Positions 1-12,400 of a stretch of 64,000 nt of DNA are shown here, in pieces; within the stretch, counting starts at the first letter, position 1; each line of letters begins with the position of its first letter. The notes beneath the pieces were generated by a model. The model was not told the DNA's origin. It searched no databases and was given only the letters and a program-made list of their open reading frames with translations. Where the stretch lies: positions 26,279,430 through 26,343,429 of the forward strand of contig CM057129.1 in NCBI GenBank assembly GCA_029964075.1, written 5' to 3'. The DNA is from Patiria pectinifera (taxonomy: Eukaryota; Echinodermata; Asteroidea; Valvatida; Asterinidae). The translations under genes and the position numbers were made by a program.

Positions 1-1934
1 ATGCATCATTTTGTATTTTTATCCTAGGTTTGTTTTACTTATCCATCAAATTATGCCCATGTTTTAACTCTAGTTGCATTTTGGCTGTTTTGCTCTTTGA
101 CTTTTTTTGTTTTTTTAATTTTTTTTTTATTCAGTCTTTTGCGTATTTTTCTTTCTCCTGGGTTCTGCTTATACTTGCCCTTTTTGCGAATTTGTTTGTT
201 TGTTTATAATTTGCTTGTTTGTTGATATTTTTTCCGGGTGGATATTTTTAATGGGATTTTTAAATTGTTATTGATCGTGGTTATCATTTATACTGAATAA
301 CATTTTTTTTCTTTTTTTCTTTTGGTCCGACACATCTTTGATGACAGTTTTTACAAACTTTTGGCTAGACCATGACAATTTTACTTTTTTTTTAAATAGA
401 TTTTTAATTATTGTCCGAAGATATAAAAAAAAATAAAAATAATAATAATAATAATAACAACATTAAACACGCAATGTTGGAACATTGTAAATATTGTGGT
501 TTTCTGAATGTCAAAATTGGATAAAGTCGCTTATGTGTAAATTGGCCTTAAAATAATATTTGGGCCTACAACATTTGCTTTTGGTGTGATTTTCATAAAT
601 GGGAGGATTTTGCAGTTAGTATTTTATTGCAAATATTGTTACCATGACCTGTCCAAAGTGTTGTGTTCATACAGACTCTTGGTTTAACAAGGACAAAATG
701 CTGAAACATGCATCATTTCTAAATGTTTTATTAAATTCTTTCAAATTAATGCGAGAACATTTTGGGTTTAATATTTGAAACAAATATCCTTTGGCATCCA
801 AGTCACCACTAGATGGCGTAATACCTAATTTTGTCCAACAATTTAAAAACAAATTCAACTAATTTGGGCACACTTGAAGTACGTTTGGTCATTTTATGAA
901 TGCTTTAAAGCAAGGACTGTCATAAAGTACTTAACAAGTTGAACATTACAAGCGGCGTTTCATGCCTATGGGGCCATAATTTTATTGAATTCCTAGCGTA
1001 CATTGCAGTTGGTCACGTGACTATAAAATTAAGTCTTAAGCAAGTACATGGCAGTTCGGGATGAAGACAACATGTTTTTAATAGAACAAAATGCATATTT
1101 CCATGTGTTTTACCTTTTCATAACATATGAATACCAATGATTTCAAATTATTTGCCAAGGCAACCATGGACATCCACGAGATTTTTTTTTTGTAACATAT
1201 TGACCCCTTTTAAAACGGTAGGAAAAGTCATCAAATGTTATGTCGATCGCCAGAAGCGTTCCGAAGCAGGCGAAGCTATAGGGGAACATTTCTGCCCCCT
1301 GTTCCTGATAGTGTTAAAATAACAAGATATAGAAATCTTCTGAAACACATTTGATAGTTGAAGAACTCACGGGACGAAAATTGTGGAATATATTATGCAT
1401 CGTATTGATCACTGAGCTGAGTCGTGAATAAAATAATCAAGTAAGCTGTAACACATTGGACGGCTTCTTATTCTTTGTGATATTAACTTATCCCACCCTA
1501 AGAGTCAAGCCGAGGACACCAAATGTTTTGTAATATGTGTCAGTCTGCAAAGATGAATGAGAAGGAAAATAACAAACGAGGCTTTATGACCTGAGAGAGG
1601 ATTACAGGAAGAGACGGCGCCAGATCTGGGGTCGAGAGGGGCCAAATAGGGAGGGGTTTTTTTTGAAGCAGAAAAAAATACGGCAGTATAGACCTGCACT
1701 TTGCACATTGTCTTTTCAGTTAATGGCTTGACGATCGCGGTGTAAATGAAGACCCGTACTTTATTATGTATGCAATATGATTTTCCCTCCTATTTTCCAC
1801 TTGGTCAACGATGACCGTTGTGTTGTGCTGTGTTGTCATGGTTACATCAACCACTCACTAAATTGCTGAATATGTTAAAACCCTGTTGTATACCATTAAT
1901 ATGGCAGTATAGTTGCTATTAAAAGTATTAGGCA
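1..1934. other. AT-rich intergenic sequence, no gene seen
   Basis: Very AT-rich with T homopolymers and an AAT microsatellite near 435-460. About 590-890 resembles part of the MITE family seen at 6900, 15097, 18414 and 45187: it shares the stretch with GCAAATATTGTTAC, the ACCTGT block and the GTGTTCATA block. The short ORFs here show no protein-like features. Confidence 0.5.
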
Positions 1935-2006
1935 TTGCCTGATGCATTTAGTGCAGAACGGAGAAAGTGCACTGATCATAATTTCAAACGAACCAAGTTT
2001 GGCACC

Positions 2007-2537
2007 ATGTCTTGTGGAAACGTTGGCATCTTAATATCATTGGCAATTCTAAGCGGTAGCTTGAGCTTTTCTGCAACATGCAGCCAGAGCCAAGGACTTT
2101 GCACTGCTCCTTGGAAGAAATGGGCTGGATCCTGCTACCTCATCACCCAAAAGCCTCTGACGTACGACGACGCCCGTGAAGCCTGCCGTAGACTGGGAGC
2201 CAAGATGGCAGCGCCGCGCTCAGACCAGGAAAACGAATTCCTGGCAAGCTTGGCCCAAGGCAGTGATATTTGGGTGGCTTGCACCGATCGCAGACAGGAA
2301 GGCGAGTGGGAGTGTGAGGGGTCTCAAGACGGTCAAGGAATCTACACCAACTGGATAGACGATCAGCCCGATAATGGCAGCGGAAAGGAGCACTGTGCAA
2401 CCATATGGTCACCAGACACGAAGTGGAATGACTATCGATGCAAGAGAGATCTGCTGGCCGTTTGCAAACTGCAGCCTCGTACCCACTGCTTTACTACCAA
2501 CAACGAAGGTCGTCTTGAAGCTGATTCTTGTCTTTAG
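2007..2537 (+). CDS. Secreted single-domain C-type lectin, galactose-type QPD motif
   Basis: Encodes 176 residues. I start at the second in-frame Met (ACCATGT context) because it opens directly into a signal peptide (MSCGNVGILISLAILSGSLS, cleavage near 24-26); the ORF is open upstream to 1935. Residues about 32-160 form a long-form C-type lectin domain: CTAPWKKWAGSCY at the start, EAC, IWVACTD in the WIG position, QPDN in the calcium/sugar site, EHC, KWND (the WND calcium site) and two closing Cys. QPD rather than EPN is the galactose-type signature, so calcium-dependent binding of galactose or GalNAc outside the cell is the family-level prediction. There is no membrane segment or second domain. 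The domain is uninterrupted by introns, unlike many animal lectins, so it may be a single-exon gene or a retrocopy. Role (immunity, adhesion) is not shown by the sequence. Confidence 0.85.
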   Translation: MSCGNVGILISLAILSGSLSFSATCSQSQGLCTAPWKKWAGSCYLITQKPLTYDDAREACRRLGAKMAAPRSDQENEFLASLAQGSDIWVACTDRRQEGEWECEGSQDGQGIYTNWIDDQPDNGSGKEHCATIWSPDTKWNDYRCKRDLLAVCKLQPRTHCFTTNNEGRLEADSCL

Positions 2538-2865
2538 AGCATCACTGCAATAACTTATACGTTTCAGTATCAGTGTCTCTAAATCTTTTGACTGTTTAAA
2601 ATCGCCGAAGGTGTTTTACGTCAGTGGCACTATGAACTCAAACAGCCATCGCGTGTTCAACGGGGGAGGCAGGGGGAACAAGTCGATGAGGAATTCGCAA
2701 AAGTGTATCTCTTTTCGTTCCTTTTCCTATCTGAAAAAAAAACCCGTTGAAATCGACGTATGCTACTGAACAATAGTGATCTTCACGGTAGGCAGGAAAA
2801 CCCCGCGCACGACCAAGTGCACGACCAAGTGCACGCCCTGAAGTGAAATCGATGAATATTATATA

Positions 2866-3018
2866 TCAAATTAGGTTTTGCCCTTCACCGGCGTGTTAAC
2901 ACTGTATACTCAGTGTGTTACCTCCCGAGTGTAAGCTGGAAAAATCACTCGGGTGGGACTTGAACCCACGACCTCCTGCTTTCTAGTGCAGTTGTCTTAC
3001 TACTCGACCATCCAGCTA
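2866..3018 (-). repeat. tRNA-derived SINE-like element
   Basis: Read on the minus strand, 3018 to about 2948 resembles a tRNA: an A-box-like stretch (GGTCGAGTAGTAAGA), an anticodon-loop-like CTAGAAA (tRNA-Ser-like) and a B box (GGTTCAAGTCC). It lacks a long variable arm. A tail follows with GGTAACACACTGAGTATACA and GGTGAAGGGCAAAACC. The tail alone recurs at 8676-8746 on the plus strand, as expected of a 5'-truncated SINE copy. Confidence 0.55.
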
Positions 3019-3551
3019 ATAAACAGGATCTGTTGATTTACATCACCCCGACGCAAAATGCCATCTTATTAATATTATATATTATAGTGATTATTTTGGG
3101 GTGTCAGAGTAGGGAGTGGTCGCATTATTTTTTAAGGAACTTCTATGAAAAGAATTTTTTTTGACAGAGCCGTTTTTTACACCCCCCCCCCCCCCGATCG
3201 GCGCCTGGTTCATGCATCCGGTCTACAATGGGCCAGCACACGATTGAAAGTCAGCCAGTCAGTCGGTCAATCAGTCATATTTTCACGTCAATGAGTGCAA
3301 AGACTCTAAATTTGCCCCTCTGGTACCGGCAAAAACGGAAAAAATATTTGTCTTTTCCAACACCAATGTCCCACTAATTTTTTCGGAAGACTTTTTTCCA
3401 GTTCCGGAAAATATATCATTTCAGTTTTTCTGCACGCCAGAAATTTGATTTAAAAAAAATTACCCAAGGCTTTCCTAACCTTTCACTGGCCGCAAAAACC
3501 CTTCTGGAAATTAAAAAAACCCAGATATTACAAACTGAACATTCTACTAGT

Positions 3552-3726
3552 GAGGTTTGCGGTAACATCATGTGGAATAATCTCTTTTGAGAAGAAATGT
3601 GGTTCTCAAAAGAACCGGTTGGTTAAGGTTGTGAAACTCGCAACCAGTTTCACAATCAACCGGTTCTTTTCAGAACCACACTTTGGCTCAAAAGAGATAA
3701 TTTCACATGGTGTTACCACAAACAAC
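3552..3726. repeat. Foldback element, GGTAACAYCATGTG family
   Basis: Imperfect inverted repeat with arms of roughly 75-80 bp. The left arm starts GTTTGCGGTAACATCATGTG and the right arm ends in the complement of GTTTGTGGTAACACCATGTG. A smaller hairpin lies in the centre around AACCGGTT. The same terminal sequence bounds the element at 18540-18660. Confidence 0.6.
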
Positions 3727-4467
3727 AGATAGTATACACTACCACAATGCAAAAGTTCAAATCTTATTTAAACTGAATGCTGCAAATGTTTGAATCAACC
3801 AGCAATGTTTGAACTTTATTTCAAGTGAAACATGTAATTTTCAAGACAATTTCATTAAAAAAAATACATTTTCTCAAAATGTTTTGTCACGATTTACATT
3901 ATTCCATGACAATTTTCTCTCAATAATCGTTTTACATTAATGATTTTTAAACATTTTACTAGTACATATGTTTTTAGTTACAAGTATGGGAAACAAAGAT
4001 TTCAGTCAACTTTAGCTGAATAGAAATGAATCTGAAGTAAATGGTTACTTTCAGTACTAAATAGTTAATCATCTGAGAAAACTATATATAAAAAGCTATA
4101 TAAAAATTCTATTTTACATATTTAACAAGAACATCAGTTTCAATTGTATTATAGATGTTCAGTAACAGAGTATAATGGCCATATCCTTTGTACATGACTT
4201 CAGATTTTTAGAAACCTAAAGTTCAAGGCAATAAACTTTTCAGATGTGTTAAGGCAATTTTTGTGTATTGTTGCTGCTTGATTTTATAAAGCATTTAAAT
4301 ATATATAATCCAGGCGTGCAGCAGTAAAAAAATCCCTTCCCTTGTTTTACAATCAGCATTGAAAACAGACAGAAAATGGATGGGGGATTCCCCCCACCAC
4401 TGTTGAATGTATAATAGAAATATAGGTGGGTTTTTTTATATGTCTATGTCTTCAAGCACATAGCCAT

Positions 4468-4950
4468 TAAAGGTATGGTCCATCATTTGTAATGTGTGCA
4501 TTTTGCTCGTTTGAAGCAACAAGGTGCTCAAAAATCTAAAGGGTACTGAACAACTAACCTGATGAAGTTTCAGCTCAGCTTCAGCTGTGTATTTGGAGAA
4601 AAACAACATTCTAGGATCTCGATTTCAGATCAAAAGTTGCTAAATCATGTTTTGAATTGGGCCTGAATTCAGCGTCCGAGACAGATTCTCACTGAGTGCG
4701 CGCGTGTGCGTTGTGCCAACGCTTGCACACGCTTTGCCGGTTAAAAAAATGAATTACTATTTCAAATTTCCTTAAGACGCACCGTTGAAAAGGCTTTCTT
4801 TTGTTGATTTCTTCAAAATGACAGCTTGCCAGAAAGAATAATTTCACAGGGAGTTTTGTCCACTTACTATCTTTCAACCAAGTATGTTTTTCAACAATAA
4901 TTACGTCAGCTACTTTTCGGATAGCTGCAAATGATGGACTGTAGCTTTAA
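4468..4950. repeat. MITE-like element with terminal inverted repeats
   Basis: The left end AAAGGTATGGTCCATCATTT matches the complement of the right end, which reads AAAGCTACAGTCCATCATTT. A GCGTGTGC/GCACACGC partial palindrome lies inside. It has no coding capacity. Confidence 0.5.
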
Positions 4951-5103
4951 CTGGCTGCATGCTTTTCTACACAGTCAACCCATCTGCAGGCAATAGATTA
5001 ACTGCATTAAGCAGCCATCTTGGAGGTGTGTTTTGTTCTGTTAATTAAGTAACAATGAATGCACAAGAGTGTCCCTACTGAACAAAAGCACACACCTGAA
5101 ATA

Positions 5104-5370
5104 TAGGGCAAGTTCGCACAAGAACTATTGTTGACCATTGGTTAACCATAGTTTGACTAAAGTTAGCCCGAACTCTGTCTAGTCGAAGGTGGTTGACTGT
5201 GCTAGTCGACTGTTTGGAACCAACCTACTGGGGCTGGTTGCATCGGTTTTGCAATGACATTTTGACCAGCGTTTGACTACAGACGTTCACACGTTGCTAT
5301 CAGTGCGCAGGCGTAAGGTACGTCATAAATCAACCACTAGTCGACTAATGGTCCTTGCCCGAACTTGGCC
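5104..5370. repeat. Short inverted-repeat element, probable MITE
   Basis: Starts GGGCAAGTTCGCACAAGAAC and ends with the complement of GGCCAAGTTCGGGCAAGGAC. The interior has repeated GTCGACT/AGTCGAC blocks that can pair. No coding capacity. Confidence 0.4.
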
Positions 5371-6264
5371 ATGGCTGCAGTGTTAACAGTCTTCATGGGT
5401 GCGTTCAAGCATGCTACTCATGATATAAACTCCTGAGCGCACAAACAGGGTTAGCAAGAGTATGCTCTCCATTATGCCGGGAGTATACTCTTGCACTGAG
5501 AGTAATGCCCACACAATTTTTTGCTGCACTCGGAAGAAGCAAGAGTAACACGCTCGAACACACCCCATATTTACACATTCTGAAGACTCGTGACAGCCTT
5601 GTCACATGTGAAACGTTGTTCATTACACGTTGTCTTTTAACATGGTTTCAGGAAAGAAAATCCTATACTTTACGGCCAGACTTTTTTCTATTTGGTTTGG
5701 CTATCAAAGGCATCTAAATGATTCTAAGGGCACCCCCCCCCCCCCCAAATTATCAGCACGCTGCAAGCTGCCAAAGTGCCGCAGTGCGGCACAGCGCTGC
5801 ACTGTGCTGCACCAAGGCCTTCTGTGGTGGACTGATACATGGCGTAGCATGGTGCTGGTGGAAAACATGTATAACAATGGGCATCACAGTTGAATGCAGC
5901 GCGCCGACAACAAATTTTTACTAAAGAATAGCACCCCTTTGAGTTCAAAATTGTTCCACATAATCTTCACTCTGTATCAAGTTTGGAATGGTACCAGGTA
6001 AATAACAATTCCACAGCTGTTGAGTGACTGTGCAAAAGTATTTTCAGATCGACAGAGACTGAACTCTTTTGTTGTTCACATAAGAATCAGAAAAAATCTC
6101 AGAAGTGTTTTTCTTAAAAATAAAAGCTGATGCTAAACCTGGGGCTGAAGCCGCGGTTTAGAAAACATTTTCTTTAATTGTTATTATTGTTGGCTGCATA
6201 GCGCTCCCAAGAGGCAAGATCGGACAGACTACCACCCAGCTTCTGCAGTTGATCTCGTCCAAAT

Positions 6265-6458
6265 TCACTTGGGTGGTTTGTCGCGATAGTCCCAGGCATA
6301 TTTTTTGTGACTGTGGTACGGCACCCTGACTCCGTTAATGAGGCACTGCATGACCCACTCGCAGGAGACCACGGGGATGCCGAGGCGTTGGGCCCGGTGG
6401 AGGAGGCTGCGGGGGCAGGAAGGATCGGTCACGATCATGTTGCAGTCAGGAGACAAAC
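6265..6458 (-). CDS. TP53BP1: TP53BP1 coding exon 33 (end of BRCT2 and stop)
   Basis: Encodes the last 64 residues. MIVTDPSCPRSLLHRA and VVSCEWVMQCLINGVRV match human 53BP1 VVVTDPSCPASVLKCA and VVSQEWVIQCLIVGERI, including the BRCT-defining Trp. The protein runs about nine residues past the human end (DYRDKPPK). Two adjacent acceptors (CAG/CAG) allow the exon to start at 6458 or 6461, adding one residue in the longer form. Confidence 0.93.
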
Positions 6459-9400
6459 CTGCTGGCAAAAAAAGGAAAGAAAACAGGGGAGATGAGGAGT
6501 GTGAAGCACCAGGAATTGTGTGGGCTCTAAAAATGGACCAAACAGGTTTAGTAGCTCAACAATCATGGAGAAGACTATGGGTTTGCAGAGATGTGTTCAA
6601 CATGGGCGTCGCCAGGATTTTTTCTAGAGGGGGGCCAAAAAAATTTTGGCCAAAAAATGATTGCATTTCTAAACACATTCTGGATTTATCAGTTTTAGAG
6701 GGGGGCAGGGACATTTTGCCCCCCCCCCCACTCATTTAATTTACACCACTTTGTCTACGCGCCTCTTTTTCTTTCTTTCTTTTTCTTTCTTTTTTCTTTC
6801 TTTTACGCCCATGGTGTTCAAGCCCATTAAAAACATGATACATCCTCTTCAGTCCTCACAAGTCCATCACAGGTCAATCCCCAGTCAATTAGTCCCAACT
6901 TGAAGGTAGCATGCAACATTCCCTTTTGCTGTAATTTTCAGAAATGTGTTTATATTGGGGTAGATTTTTATAGCAAATATTATTACACTGACCTGTTTAA
7001 AGTTTTGTGTTCATAGATGCCGGAAAACCAAGAAAAAAAAATGCTGTTCTTGTAGTCTGGTTCCCTGACCCTACTTCAGACGAAACAGAACAACTTATAG
7101 ACATCAGGGAGTTGTCAGGTCAGGGAACCAGACTAGCACCCATTCACGGATGTGTAACCGATTGCAAACAAAATGTGGACTAACTAAATTTGAATTGGAA
7201 ATTGATACAAAAATTCCACTTTTCTTGAAAATGACAGCACACCAGGTGCCATGATTTCGCAGGATGCTTGAAACTATTATTCACTTACAGTCCAGTAAGG
7301 CATTTTCATAATAATTTAGTAGTTTTGTTTTTTGATGTTTGCCAATGTTGTATATTACCTTTAAGCCACAAGCTATTCAAATGAACTGTGGTAAAGGCAT
7401 ATTTTTTATGAATGTCCATCCCATGTTTCTGTGACCAGACGTTTCAATTGACTTGTGATTATGTTTGACCAGACTTATGTTAGACTTATAATCAGAGATG
7501 CCACAGGGTCTGCTTGAAAAAAACGGAACTGGGTCTGCTTAAAAAAAACCCGGAACGGCTGCTTGAAAAAACGGAACTTTTTTGTGTGTGAAAAAGCCAC
7601 TCCGTGTCCGACACAAAGTCCCCGTTGTCAATTTAACTTGTAGCCAAGCCAAGTTCTGTTTATTTTTAAATTTTGCTTCTATGGCCTTTAAAGCTGTCGG
7701 ATCGTTCAATCACTTTGACTTTTTCCATATTCCTAATATTTATTCTGCCTACCCGAATTTCCAACGTAATGTTCGACAGGAAACATGCACGATTCCACAA
7801 CACTGCTGTCGGTGTACGTGATCCTTGCACTACGCATTGCGCTCAATGAAAACATGGTTGGTACCCGCATTTTTTGTATTCACATATATCACTGCGATCG
7901 GAAACCACCGATAGCTGAAATGATAGACTTGATTTCCAGGCTGAATGCTACGTGTGCTTAGCACACAACACGCCCGCACGCGGTGAAGTACGTTGGCCGC
8001 TTGTATCGCATGCAGGCTCGGCAATAACATACATGTACACAAAGACTGTTTTTAAGACTACTTCAACGAACAACGTTGTGCCATGCGTGCACCTAAATGT
8101 ACTAAATCGAGGTAAAAATCAACGCATTTCCACAGTTTTTCTTCTCTTTTTTTGGTTAATTTGACGGCCGGAAAAACCGGAATTTTGTGAGATTTTTTTT
8201 AAAAACCGGAATTCCGGTTAAAACCGGAAAAGTGGCATCTCTGTATAATGGGAGGGGGTAATTTTTTTAGCAATTTTTTTGGAGAGGTGGTCCCTGTTGC
8301 ATCTGTAGGTTTTTGTACCCTTCGCCCACAAAAGTGAAAAAGATAACAGATAAAATTAAAGAAAAAGAAAAGAAAGATGAAAATTAAATGTACTTGGATC
8401 TTTTGCTACTTCCAGATTGGATGGTAGTCTGGTAACAATATGACATCCGGCAGCAATCAGTATGGATCTCCATGTGTCCTGAACACCCTCGAGGTCAGAT
8501 ACCATACACACATTCATGCCGGCAAGAATGGAGCGATTGGGCTGGCTGCATAATTAAAAAAAGAAAGAAAAAGAAACCCACATATCAGATCATCGAAGCC
8601 AGTAATTCTTCAGATTTTTGTATGGGGCTCATCTAGTTTTCGTAAGATGGAATTTTTTTTCTCCAACTTTCACTGGGGAGGTAACACACTGAGTATACAG
8701 TGTTTATACGTCGGTGAAGGGCAAAACCTAATTTGATTTTTATCTTGTTTTGTAAAAAAAAATTTTTGTCACCATACAAACAAGTGAAAGCTGATCAGGG
8801 AATCTTTACAAAATTCACACAATATCAAGTTCATTTCATCACTTTTTTTAACAATTGGGAAAGATGTTTATGAAAAAATGGAGGCAAAAAAAGCTCTGGC
8901 AGGGATCATTTTGATAGATTTCATGCAAGACTTTCAGGCGAGTCAATCATAAATATGAGCCAATCATAAATATTCTTGAAATACACTTGATTAACCATTG
9001 CATTTTGAATTTTTGCGTTGCATTCTGAAACACATTTTTTGGGGGGGGGGTTGTGTTTTTTGTTGTTTCTTCTTTCATAATATTGCATATTTTCATGTCT
9101 CACATTTCCATGAGTGCGTTCTCTTCCAGACTCTCTCCAGCTGGCAACAAATAACTCTTGTGATTCTGCAACCTTCCCTGAAGAAGATAAAAATAAGACA
9201 CAACGACTGAATGAAAAGTTTTTTTTTATGCACATGCATTTCTTTTCCAAAGATGTCAAGTAAACATTAACTCATTTATCAACAGTAGCTCCCGAAACAA
9301 GCCTGCCTATTACTCCCTGTAGTGCCTGAAACCGCCTGAGCACCGTACAGTTTTATTGAATTTTAGTTTAGTGAATAAGCACAATACAATAACACAATGT

Positions 9401-12400
9401 TGTACAGTTGCTAATCAGGAGTTAATCAGAATGATAAAATCATAGATGTCTGATGTCACAGGGACAGGAAAAAAGTGGACCCCAAATTTATAGAAGGACC
9501 CTCATGTAAACATACATGTATGTGCGCATCTGGAGATATCTAAGGTTCCATCACTATTTCAAGAAAAAAATTTATCACAAAAATTAGCATGGTGCGCTTT
9601 CGATCTCAGGCTGTGCTCCGTGGTCATATATGGGTCGATGTGGCCGCACCCATAGGCGCCTTTACGTGCCAGCTGCCTGACCACTTTGTAGCCGCGTCCT
9701 TCGCAATTCAGCATATCAGCTGCGAGTAAGGATGATTAGCCTCCCAAATTATTATTATTTATTATTATATTGTTCCTGCTTACAGCCTTTGGGAAACAAA
9801 TACAGGGGTGTGATTGGACAAAAAGGAAAAATCCACGAACTTCGGTTGACATCATGTAATATACATTCCTTGTATAGATGTACATGTATACATATGCATG
9901 CACGTATGTCCATATATAGGCCTAGGGCATGTACATTTTATGTACTGTAATTTCTGTAATGTTTGCAAATTTTGTCGCTTCAGTAAAGAAAACAAATGGG
10001 GGAAAAATTAAGAAAAAACGTCTGGTCATTAAATAATATAATCCATATGTGATTGATTCATAAAGGCTTTTTCTGTGTGTGATGTTATTACTTTTGCATG
10101 TTGCAGAGAGAAACGATTCACACAAAACAATATGTTTAATCTAGTCCCAGGCTTCCAAAACATTTTTGAAATTTTGTGTTGGTGGTGGCTATTTTTCAAA
10201 GCACTACTGCAGCTCAAACTGATTTCCATCCACAGTGACACTTTATTACCAGTTCTTCCAGCCATACTCTTAAATTCCTTGACAAAATTGCGGCAATATT
10301 GACACCAATGTGTTTGCGAATTGCTAGCACACGATCGTCACTGCACAATGCATGCACAAAACACACACACATCCACCCGTACGTGCGATATACAAAAACG
10401 AGGTGCTACAAACCCATTGAAAATTATTTTTAGTCTGGTCCTCAAGTACTCCACTGCGCATACTGCATTAATGTCTACTAGGTTATTGACCGCACTGCAT
10501 TAGACTTGTCACCAGTCCATCCATTATCGTAAATTAGAGCCTATATTCGTTAGATTAAAATCACATCCCTGCAAATAAAAGGATTTAATATCAAAAAATG
10601 ACTTCACTATTGCTTTTTACACCCACAGTTCCACAGTTGTACTGTAAACTACAGTACACGTTTGAATAAGGTTAAGGGTCCAAATCCACACTACCATGTG
10701 CCGTCATTCAGTTTGGGGTGTTATAGTGGTCAGACAACTGCAAACAGTCATCACTTTAGCTTGCTGACTAGTCTTGCTGACAGGATGATTGATTATCCAT
10801 GCCCTGTGAGGCCAGCTAGACTCACTATCAGGATTTTGTTACACAAACATGTGGTTCTTGTCAGAGGGGATAGTGTTTGGCTAGGATTTTCAGGGTTCAA
10901 TAGTTCAACCCAGGCAAAAGGGGTGCCACTCACCACGTTATTTGGCTATGTTTGAATGAGGAGCTTGTGAAATATTACAAATTTTGACTGAAAAATGTCA
11001 GAGTCAGAAAAAATTAAGCAAACCAGACATTATTTTAAAGCACAATCATTTAGCAAAGGTGTTTAACCTACCGATTTGCAGCAATCTCTCAGCCAGAGAT
11101 GGGAGATGCATGGAATCCCAGCAGCCAAGGCTTGGAAGTATTTCTTGGTCCGGCAATACGTGTTGGCGATCAGCAGCACCTTCATCTTTGTTATCTGGTG
11201 AAAGAATTTGTAAAATCGTTAAACATTTCATTTCAAATAAGAATTGTTAAAAAATGAACAAGAATTATGGATAAAAGAGTAGAGACATTTGACATTTAAG
11301 GAACTGATGCATTTAGGTATGTTGAACACTGTATTGTATCAATGACATTATTCATGTATGTTAAGATCAAATGGCATTTATACAAATTATAGCCTCCTGA
11401 ATAAGCTCAGTGGTAAGAGGAATATGACAATAAGCCAACAAAATCAATACTGCAACCAAGGTAATTAAATCCCATATTGTGAGTATACTTCAAACCAATA
11501 TCACAAACAGATATTACAGGCCTGTAGGCAAGGGGTGGTCAGACGACCCACCCCCCAAAAAAAAAAAATCGGCTGCAGGTCAACATTTTCCTCGCGATTG
11601 TTATTTGAGTTTTACTCAAATGTGTATTTCCATGCGTAATCATCTATTTATCAGACATGAAACGGTCCACTTCATGGTAAAAACAACCCTCCCCTTCCAC
11701 CAGGCTGGCTATTGCCCTGTATTGAAAGTGGACAGTATTGCCCTAAATTCTACTACAAATTGAGTTTTCTTCAATGGACTTCGGGCAAGATTTGGGGACC
11801 ACTAACATCAAAATGGAAAGAAACACTTGTAACACGCCTAGGTGAAGACGTCTTAGGTCTATGCCCTATGCACACATACTGAAATTTGTATCCTTGTGGA
11901 GACATTTCTTTGTTCTCGTGTACTAAAGTTTCGAATTTGAAAGTACAGTTTCAAAATACTCTTATTTTAACCAGAATAAATTTCCTTGGCTGACATTCGG
12001 ACTTAAAATCCCTTTTCTAAACCTCTACCATTTGCGACGGATCAACGTACCTTGGAAATTCATAGTTTTTGAGTAAAATCCATATATCTTTTTCATGAAA
12101 ACCTTGTGGAGACGTATTCATCTATAGAAATTACCCGGTAGAGACGTATACAATCTTTTGTTCCCTATTGTGTGCATGTCTCCAGAGGGCACTGTGTATC
12201 AGATCACATGAACCAATGGTCTTGTGTGCACACACTCAGTGTGTACCTCCCATAGAGCTGTCTACCACTCATTCCACATTTGCAGTGATGTATTTTCAGT
12301 GATGTGAACACAGATTCCCAGTTTAAGAATTAGATCACTGCTATTTTAGAGTTTGATTTACTGACCTGTGATTTGTTGAAGTCAGATAGAACCAGCCCGC

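Larger units (their letters stand above)
2538..6264. other. Intergenic region rich in small repeats
   Basis: No coding exon seen on either strand. It holds a SINE-like copy (2866-3018), a foldback element (about 3552-3726), a MITE-like element (about 4468-4950), another inverted-repeat element (about 5104-5370) and C-rich or low-complexity runs. The 3' UTR of the minus-strand TP53BP1 gene should begin just below 6265, but I could not fix its poly(A) site. Confidence 0.6.
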
